Assembly (NCBI GenBank): GCA_947454215.1
Contig: CANGJN010000048.1
Coordinates: 1 to 5,774, forward strand
DNA: 5,774 bases
DNA from: Neisseriaceae bacterium
Lineage (GTDB): Bacteria > Pseudomonadota > Gammaproteobacteria > Burkholderiales > UBA11063
Direction: 5' to 3'
In this document: positions 1 through 5,545 of the stretch, one piece after another
Layout of the letters: every line of letters begins with the position of its first letter
How positions within the stretch are numbered: position 1 is the first letter of the stretch
The notes under the pieces: generated by a model
What the model saw: only the letters and a program-made list of their open reading frames with translations
What the model was told of the DNA's origin: nothing
The model's database searches: none
Program-made: the position numbers and the translations under genes

Positions 1-515
1 AATATTTGAGTCTTAACACTATATGGTTTTTGTTAATGTGTGAAAAAATTCTAATAAAGTTGATAAAATAATAGGTAAATATATTATTTGAATAATCACT
101 AAAAAATATATTGTAAAATATTATTATATATGATTTTTTAAGCAAACATTTAATTTTTTTTATAAAAAGCCAAAGTCTAGTTAAACAAAAATGTTGTTAT
201 CTTGATTCTTGTCAAGTGTTCACAATTTTAATATATTTACACCTACTTAGGATAAATTTGATAAAGACAACTCTATATTGCAGATTTTAGTTACCAAGAG
301 ATTAAAGATATATTGCCATACTATATCTCATAAGAAATCTAAAAATAAAACTTTAACTGAAAAAAGAAAACATAATAAATATTTATCTTCAGAGTGCTAC
401 TTAAATATGTTATTAGGAAATTGAAGATTTTTAAAATAATTAGTTCTAAGATATAGGGGTAAAATATTCAATAAGGCTTTTGATTGCGTCAATATATAAT
501 TTTGAATTAAATTAA
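1..515 (+). pseudogene. Decayed IS5-type (DDE_Tnp_4-like) transposase, 5' end outside window
   Basis: This is a transposase fossil recognised by piecing frames together. The clearest blocks are SSVHNFNIF (212-238, like the HDF motif), ADFSYQEIKDIL (280-315, like ADxGYQGI), HKKSKNKTLT (329-358), VLLKYVIRKLKIFKIISSK (394-450, like the VxxENVIxxLKxFKI block), RYRG (449-460) and LLIASIYNFELN followed by TAA (477-515, like the family's LIAxIYNFEL C-terminus). They occur in the order and approximate spacing of intact family members but lie in all three forward frames, with stops such as TAG at 248-250. Weaker N-terminal traces are a tyrosine-glycine pair at 22-27, a NV..K..NKVDKII..GKY-like stretch at 35-82, and an Asp followed by Lys-Ser-Gln at 132-173 that could be the first catalytic Asp region. 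The presumed catalytic Glu codon is now AAA (403-405). The product cannot be functional. The family is assigned from remembered motifs, so the subgroup is left open; the 1-211 part is much less certain than 212-515. Confidence 0.75.
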
Positions 516-616
516 TAATCACATTGAATCTTTACTAAAAATAAACGAAAATCTAGTTTGTTTTTAAAACTATTTTCAAGACCTTCTGCTCTTAACCTAG
601 GTTGTAGATTGATAAT
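512..616 (-). pseudogene. Possible decayed minus-strand gene fragment
   Basis: Read on the minus strand from 616 down to the TAA at 514-512, there are 34 open codons. The translation includes QPRLRAEGLENSF and ends VKIQCDY, with Arg, Ala, Gly, Glu and Pro residues that random AT-rich DNA rarely gives together. The same frame continues upstream to about 750 through several stops, with further plausible peptide (for example DVLISVEIRY, 730-701). This could be the C-terminus of a dead gene convergent with the transposase remnant. I do not recognise the protein, there is no start codon, and 34 open codons alone is not statistically remarkable. Confidence 0.25.
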
Positions 617-1337
617 TTATTATTTTAATTGCTATTTCTTTAATAAAATTATAATCGCACAATTATTTTTTTTAATTCTTTGGTTATTACAGTAACATTA
701 ATATCTTATTTCAACTGAGATTAATACATCATTTTTGTTTATCAAGGAATGTTTATGTCACTGAAATATAATTAAATATAAATCGGGCTAAATATAATTA
801 TATCATATTTTATTAGATATTAAAAGGGGGGGTAGTATATTATGTGCACTTCATACGTGAATATGTGTAAGAGTTTAGAGATTCCAACAACAAATTAGAT
901 ATACAGTATATTAAATTTTGTTTTTATGTTATGTTAAAAAATTAAATTATTAGATGTACTTCCATAGAAAATTTTTATAAGTTAAAGGTTCTAATCCCGA
1001 CAGTCGCATATTCTATTGTATCAATAATAGAAATTATAGTAGTTTATTGAATAATTATGGTATAATATTGTTAGTAAAAATAAACAATAATAGAAACTTA
1101 TATAAGATTGTTAAATCGATGGTTTTTATAAAGAAATTTTTAGTTTATTAATCTTTTAATAAAAATATTTGAAAATTTACAAAAATTATATATAAATTTA
1201 ATTAAATCAAAATGTTATATTTTTAAAAAGAAGTGCGGAATGTCGGATATATTCTGAAGAAATTATTATAATCATAGAATAGGGAAATTATTAAAGTAAT
1301 TTAATAATAAAACTGAATTAAGAGAAACTGGGTGCAA

Positions 1338-1387
1338 AATATTATTAACTATAATTTGGGTATCAATGGTTAATATAGTTAAATATT
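1338..1387. repeat. Imperfect inverted repeat, possible hairpin
   Basis: TTAACTATA at 1345-1353 is the exact reverse complement of TATAGTTAA at 1374-1382 (9 bp arms, 20 nt loop). Allowing a 2-nt bulge (TA at 1343-1344), AATAT at 1338-1342 pairs with ATATT at 1383-1387, giving 14 pairs. There is no T-tract right after it, the stem is almost all A-U, and the loop is large, so it is not a typical intrinsic terminator. At this base composition, chance is a realistic explanation. Confidence 0.35.
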
Positions 1388-1646
1388 CATCCAAATTTTT
1401 TTACATATATATAATTATATTAATCTGAATTAAATAGAGATAGGATTAATCTGTTAGAACAGCAATGTGGCTATTTATTGTATATAAAAAATATAAAGTA
1501 GTTTTCTAAATTAAAATCTTTCAATATGCTATTAAGGAATAAATTTAATTATTGGAGTTTTAGTTATTAGACTTAATTTAGTACGAGCATCATGTGGTTT
1601 GATTTCTAAAACTCAGCCATAAGGATTAAATTTAAAAATTTTTATT

Positions 1647-1651
1647 AGAGG
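1647..1651 (+). promoter_or_regulatory. Ribosome binding site that fixes the TTG start of tkt
   Basis: AGAGG lies 5 nt upstream of TTG at 1657. No ATG or GTG lies between this site and the conserved N-terminal region of transketolase; the next in-frame Met is residue 34, already past the conserved SGHPG motif. The Shine-Dalgarno match therefore supports TTG as the real initiation codon. Confidence 0.7.
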
Positions 1652-1656
1652 TTAAA

Positions 1657-3678
1657 TTGGAAAAAGAAGTTAAAATAAATTATGAATTACTGTCTTCTGC
1701 AATTAGGGCGTTAACCATAGATGCTACTTCAAAAGCTAATTCTGGTCATCCTGGTATGCCAATGGGAATGGCAGAGATAGGAGTTGTTTTATGGAGAAAT
1801 CATCTTAATCATAATCCATTAAATCCTAAATGGATAAATAGAGATCGCTTTGTTTTAAGTAATGGTCATGGCTCAATGTTATTATACAGTTTACTGCATT
1901 TAACTGGTTATAACTTAACTATAAATGATTTAAAAGAATTTCGTCAGTTTAAGTCAAAAACTCCTGGGCATCCTAAGAATAGATACACGGAGGGTGTTGA
2001 GACTACCACCGGTTGTCTAGGTCAAGGTTTGGCTAATGGTGTAGGACTAGCTTTAGCAGAAAAATCATTGGCAGCCGAGTTTAACAAAAATGAATTTAAA
2101 ATAATAGATCATTATACCTATGTATTTGTAGGTGATGGATGTCTTATGGAGGGAATTTCTCATGAGGTATGCTCATTAGCAGGAACCTTACAATTAGAAA
2201 ATTTAATTGTGATATATGATAGTAATGGTATTTCAATTGATGGCGATATTTTAGATTGGTTTGATGAAGATGTAGAAAAAAGATTTCTTGCCTATAATTG
2301 GAATGTAGTCAATGTTTTAGATGGGCATAACCCATCACAAATTGATTCTGCAATTAAACAATGTAAACAAAAGAATGGTAAGCCAAGTTTAATAATTTGT
2401 AAAACTATAATTGGAAAGGGATCTCCTAATAAAGCAGGTACAAAAGAAACCCATGGAAGTCCATTTAATTCTGAAGAAAAAGACTTAATAAGAAAACAAA
2501 TAAAATGGGATTACGATCCTTTTGTTATTCCTGAAGAAGTTTATCAACAATTTGACTGTACCCAAAAAGGTTCACAACTTGAAGAACATTGGATAAATTT
2601 ATTTGAATTATATGAGAAAACTTTTCCAGAATTTGCAATAGAGTTAAAGCGTCGCATAAAGATGGAGATGCCGCAGAACTTTAATGAAATAATTCTGAGA
2701 GGTATTGAAGCTGCTAAACAAAATGGAAAAGACGCACCAACTAGAAAGTCATCAGAGTTTGCAATTGAATATTATTCAAAATTTCTTCCTGAATTGTTTG
2801 GGGGATCTGCAGATTTAACTGTTTCTAATTTAACAAAATGGTCTAATGCCAAACTTATAGGAAGGTCCAATGATTTTATCGGTAATTATATTAATTATGG
2901 AGTAAGAGAGTTTGGAATGAGTGCCATGTTGAATGGCATATTTTTATATGGTGGATTTAGACCTTTTGCTGGTACTTTTTTAATATTTTCAGAATATGCA
3001 AGAAATGCTGTTAGAATGGCTTGCATAATGAAAATAGCACCTATATTTGTATATACTCATGATTCTGTGGGTGTTGGAGAGGATGGTGCTACTCATCAGC
3101 CAATTGAACAAATAGCATCGCTGAGATTAACCCCAAACATAAATGTATGGAGACCTTGTGATATTGTAGAATCAATGGTTGCATGGGGTGTTGCATTAAG
3201 TCAAAATAATACACCAAGTTGTTTAATATTTTCAAGACAATTAGTAAAATTTATTCAAAGGTCTGATTTAGTTATTCAAAATATATCCAAAGGTGGATAT
3301 ATTTTGAATCAAAATAGTTCACAACCAGAGTTAGTAATTATGGCTACAGGTTCTGAAGTAGAGTTGGCAGAATATGCTTATGAAGAGTTGAGCAAAGAGA
3401 ACATTTTAGTTCAATTAGTTTCAATGCCTTGTTTGGAAATATTTAACAACCAAGATGAAGGTTATAAGAATTTAGTATTAGCAAGAAAAACATCTAAATT
3501 TATTGTATGCATAGAAGCTGGAGTTTCTGATCCTTGGTATAAGTATGTAGCAGATAAAAAAGGATTGATTCTCGGTATCAATACCTTTGGAGAGTGTGGT
3601 ACAGCGAAGGATAATTTTGAATATTTCGGATTGACTCGAGAAAGTGTATTAAAACAAATAAAAAATTTTATTTCGTAG
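1657..3678 (+). CDS. tkt: Transketolase
   Basis: Thiamine-diphosphate-dependent cytosolic enzyme that moves two-carbon ketol units between xylulose-5-P and ribose-5-P or erythrose-4-P, linking glycolysis to the non-oxidative pentose phosphate pathway. At 673 residues it is full length (E. coli enzyme about 663). The N-terminal ThDP domain (about 5-335) shows SGHPG with His31, SNGHGS with His71, TPGHP with His105, the metal/pyrophosphate motif GDG (159-161) with Asn190 and Ile192, and His266 in the ETHG context. The pyrimidine domain (about 357-530) has Arg363, Ser390, catalytic Glu418 in VREFGM, Phe441, THDS with His468, GEDG with Asp476, His480 and Arg527. The C-terminal transketolase domain runs from about 540 to the end. 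All catalytic and substrate-contact residues I can match to E. coli are present. Oddities are Cys at 120 where GPLGQG is usual, Ala at 478 where GEDGPTHQP is usual, and an ECGTAK stretch near 645-650 where ESAPA is usual. It starts with TTG and lies 16 nt before mreB, so co-transcription is likely. Confidence 0.96.
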   Translation: MEKEVKINYELLSSAIRALTIDATSKANSGHPGMPMGMAEIGVVLWRNHLNHNPLNPKWINRDRFVLSNGHGSMLLYSLLHLTGYNLTINDLKEFRQFKSKTPGHPKNRYTEGVETTTGCLGQGLANGVGLALAEKSLAAEFNKNEFKIIDHYTYVFVGDGCLMEGISHEVCSLAGTLQLENLIVIYDSNGISIDGDILDWFDEDVEKRFLAYNWNVVNVLDGHNPSQIDSAIKQCKQKNGKPSLIICKTIIGKGSPNKAGTKETHGSPFNSEEKDLIRKQIKWDYDPFVIPEEVYQQFDCTQKGSQLEEHWINLFELYEKTFPEFAIELKRRIKMEMPQNFNEIILRGIEAAKQNGKDAPTRKSSEFAIEYYSKFLPELFGGSADLTVSNLTKWSNAKLIGRSNDFIGNYINYGVREFGMSAMLNGIFLYGGFRPFAGTFLIFSEYARNAVRMACIMKIAPIFVYTHDSVGVGEDGATHQPIEQIASLRLTPNINVWRPCDIVESMVAWGVALSQNNTPSCLIFSRQLVKFIQRSDLVIQNISKGGYILNQNSSQPELVIMATGSEVELAEYAYEELSKENILVQLVSMPCLEIFNNQDEGYKNLVLARKTSKFIVCIEAGVSDPWYKYVADKKGLILGINTFGECGTAKDNFEYFGLTRESVLKQIKNFIS

Positions 3679-3681
3679 AAT

Positions 3682-3686
3682 AAAGG
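3682..3686 (+). promoter_or_regulatory. Ribosome binding site of mreB
   Basis: AAAGG sits 8 nt before the ATG at 3695, inside the 16-nt gap after the tkt stop. It supports this start, which gives the MIKKI... N-terminus expected for MreB. No room remains for a separate promoter in the gap, although one could lie inside the end of tkt. Confidence 0.6.
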
Positions 3687-3694
3687 TAGTAATT

Positions 3695-4738
3695 ATGATT
3701 AAAAAAATATTAAGATATTTAGGAAGTGATATTGCAATTGATTTAGGTACTGCAAATACCATAGTTTATCTAAAAGGTAAAGGTGTTGTCCTAAATGAAC
3801 CATCAATGGTTGCATTAGCTCTAGATAAAGGTGGTTGGAAAAAAGTTGTAGCAGTAGGTCACGATGCTAAAACAATGGAAGGTAAAACGCCAGGCCAGAT
3901 TAATGTAATTAGACCTATGAAAGATGGTGTAATTGCTGACTTTATCGCAACAGAACAAATGATAAAAAGTTTTATAAAAAAAGTTAATGAAAAAAAAAGA
4001 TTTCTATCTCTTCCTCCAACTATAGTTATTTGTGTTCCTTGTGATTCTACTCAAGTTGAAAGAAGAGCAATAAAGGACTCTGCTCTGGCAGCTGGAGCTA
4101 AAAGAGTTGAAATAATAGAAGAGGCAATGGCAGCTGCCATTGGAGCAGGACTTCCTGTGTCTAAACCTAATGCATCTATGGTAGTAGATATTGGAGGTGG
4201 GACTACTGAAGTTGGCGTTATTTCTTTAGGCGGATTAGTTCATGCTAAATCAATAAAAATTGCTGGAGATAAAATTGATGAAATAATTTTAACTTATATT
4301 AAGTTTAAACATGGTTTATTAATTGGAGAACCAACAGCAGAAGATATTAAAAAGAAAATTGGTTCCGCTCATCCTTCTACAGATGAGGGAGATATGACAA
4401 TAAGAGGTAGGAATGTTTCTGAAGGACTACCACGAGAAATAATTATTACTTCCAAGGAGATTAGAGAGGCACTCAAAGAAACTTTAGATAAAATAGTGGA
4501 AACAATTAAACTTGTATTTGATAAAACTGAGCCAGAGTTATCTGCAGATTTATTTGAGAATGGATTGACATTGACAGGTGGAGGTGCTTTACTTAAAGGA
4601 TTAGATATTTTGATTAAAGAAAAAACTGGTTTGAAAGTTACCGTCGCTGATGAACCATTGTTATGTGTTGCCAAGGGATGTGGTATTGCATTAGATTATT
4701 TAAATAATAATAAAATATTTTTTCTTAGAATTGAATGA
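3695..4738 (+). CDS. mreB: Rod shape-determining protein MreB (bacterial actin)
   Basis: ATP-dependent actin homologue that forms membrane-bound filaments and positions the elongasome (MreC, MreD, RodA, PBP2) for lateral wall synthesis. At 347 residues it equals E. coli MreB in length. Visible features are a short amphipathic N-terminus (MIKKILRYLG) typical of Gram-negative MreB membrane anchors, phosphate-1 motif IDLGTANT (15-22), the conserved NEPS (34-37), IRPMKDGVIADF (72-83), TQVERRAI (119-126), the EEAMAAAIGAGLP segment with the hydrolysis-associated Glu (142-154), phosphate-2 motif VVDIGGGTTEV (163-173), GRNVSEGLPR (238-247) and the adenosine motif LTGGGALL (293-300). Ala144 replaces the usual Pro of EEPMAAAIGAGLP. 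The VAKGCG near the C-terminus resembles the VARGCG/VARGGG of beta- and gammaproteobacteria. It carries a nine-A tract at 3990-3998. Stop TGA; mreC begins 9 nt later, so translational coupling is likely. Confidence 0.97.
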   Translation: MIKKILRYLGSDIAIDLGTANTIVYLKGKGVVLNEPSMVALALDKGGWKKVVAVGHDAKTMEGKTPGQINVIRPMKDGVIADFIATEQMIKSFIKKVNEKKRFLSLPPTIVICVPCDSTQVERRAIKDSALAAGAKRVEIIEEAMAAAIGAGLPVSKPNASMVVDIGGGTTEVGVISLGGLVHAKSIKIAGDKIDEIILTYIKFKHGLLIGEPTAEDIKKKIGSAHPSTDEGDMTIRGRNVSEGLPREIIITSKEIREALKETLDKIVETIKLVFDKTEPELSADLFENGLTLTGGGALLKGLDILIKEKTGLKVTVADEPLLCVAKGCGIALDYLNNNKIFFLRIE

Positions 4739-4747
4739 TAAAATAAA

Positions 4748-5545
4748 ATGCAAATGTACCGAATAAAGTTTTTTTTTATATTTATGGCTTTAGGATTAAT
4801 CTTACTAGACAAATTTTCTTTAATTAGTGTCATAAGAGATAATATTGCTATATCAACCCATAAAAATATTAATAATTTTAATTATAAATTAACCTATTAC
4901 CCTAAATGGTTTTTTTTACAAAAAAACAAACAACGGGAGTTGGAATTAGAAAATTTTAAATTGCATAAAGAGGTTGAAAAATATGTTGCTTTAATTAATA
5001 TACAAAATAATACAAACAAAGATAGAGGTCAAATAGATGAACTTAATTTATTAAAAAATGTCTATTCAACTTATAAAATTATAGTTTCAAGAATAATTAT
5101 TGATGTAAATTACCTTATTAATAATAAGTTATTATTGAATATAGGAAAGTCTAGCGATGTTTCTGTGGGTGATACAGTTATAAACAAAGATGGAGTAGTA
5201 GGACAAATAAGAGAAGTTAGTTCGATCGCATCAGAGGTATTTTTGATCACAAATTTAGATTATAAAATCTATGTGCAAGATAGTTTAACTAAAGTAAGAA
5301 TGCTTTTACAAGGGCAAGGAAATAATCAGTTGATAGTAAAATATATGAATAAAAAAGATAAAGTAAAAGTAGGCGATATTTTAGTTACTACTGGTTTGGA
5401 TGACTTATATCCAGCTAATTTACCCGTTGCAAAGATAACTAATGTTTATTATGCTAATAACGGTTTTAACACTGCCATATGTAAACCTTTGGTTGATTTC
5501 AATAAATTGCAGTATGTTTTGGTTCTTAAAAATGAAAAAAAATAG
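4748..5545 (+). CDS. mreC: Cell shape-determining protein MreC
   Basis: Bitopic inner-membrane protein whose periplasmic part links MreB filaments to the wall-synthesis enzymes. Its 265 residues contain a short N-terminus, one transmembrane helix (about 8-20, FFFIFMALGLILL), a Lys/Glu-rich coiled-coil segment (about 57-80) and the beta-barrel MreC domain (about 108-262). Diagnostic stretches are VSVGDTVINKDGVVGQI (138-154), EVFLITNLDYKIYVQ (163-177) and VKVGDILVTTGLDDLYP (206-222), followed by PVAKI (226-230). E. coli MreC (about 367 aa) has a long Pro-rich tail that is absent here; many orthologues also lack it, so this is not clear truncation. No Shine-Dalgarno sequence precedes ATG 4748. 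ATG at 4754 is an equally possible start, and TAA at 4739-4741 excludes anything further upstream in frame. Initiation probably depends on ribosomes finishing mreB. It carries a T9 tract at 4769-4777 inside the membrane helix codons. Confidence 0.93.
   Translation: MQMYRIKFFFIFMALGLILLDKFSLISVIRDNIAISTHKNINNFNYKLTYYPKWFFLQKNKQRELELENFKLHKEVEKYVALINIQNNTNKDRGQIDELNLLKNVYSTYKIIVSRIIIDVNYLINNKLLLNIGKSSDVSVGDTVINKDGVVGQIREVSSIASEVFLITNLDYKIYVQDSLTKVRMLLQGQGNNQLIVKYMNKKDKVKVGDILVTTGLDDLYPANLPVAKITNVYYANNGFNTAICKPLVDFNKLQYVLVLKNEKK

Larger units (their letters stand above)
516..1656. other. Eroded AT-rich spacer without an intact gene
   Basis: No open frame of convincing length or composition is present on either strand. 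The longest open stretches (for example 1300-1428 on the plus strand, 42 codons) are of a size expected by chance at this base composition and have low-complexity Ile/Tyr/Lys-rich translations. Items that stand out are a minus-strand stretch at 616-512 with less AT-driven codons, a seven-G tract at 826-832, a GC-richer patch resembling a tRNA T-arm and acceptor (981-1010), short inverted repeats at 1011-1032 and 1338-1387, and a 15/16 direct repeat at 1533-1548 and 1620-1635. A spacer of over 1.1 kb beside genes that overlap or are separated by 9-16 nt suggests former genes decayed beyond recognition. It must also contain whatever promoter drives tkt, but I could not assign a convincing -35/-10 pair. 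Confidence 0.7.

Noticed and set aside
594..603. Perfect palindrome AACCTAGGTT
   Set aside because: Isolated 10-bp palindrome with no second copy or promoter context; not enough to call an operator.
744..781. AAGGA followed 6 nt later by ATG TCA CTG AAA, like a gene start
   Set aside because: The frame stops after six codons and no continuation in other frames was recognisable, so I cannot support even a pseudogene.
764..800. 11-bp direct repeat AAATATAATTA (764-774 and 790-800)
   Set aside because: Pure A/T word in A/T-rich DNA; chance repetition is likely.
1058..1066. TGGTATAAT, a perfect extended -10 element
   Set aside because: No acceptable -35 at 16-18 nt, no gene nearby (tkt is almost 600 nt away), and TATAAT-like words are frequent by chance here.
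1300..1428. 42-codon plus-strand open stretch with a hydrophobic middle
   Set aside because: No start codon with a ribosome binding site, low-complexity Ile/Tyr/Lys composition, and a length expected by chance over six frames at this AT content.
1552..1632. Candidate tkt promoters such as TTGGAG (1552) or TTGATT (1599)
   Set aside because: None has a good -10 at standard spacing; choosing one would be arbitrary.
1..1656. CRISPR array, riboswitch or novel defence locus in the spacer
   Set aside because: No regularly spaced repeats, no recognisable aptamer fold and no accessory protein genes were seen.
4369..4674. 101-codon open frame on the minus strand
   Set aside because: It lies wholly inside mreB, antisense to strongly conserved motifs; its Ser/Ile/Pro-rich translation is the typical shadow of a coding gene.
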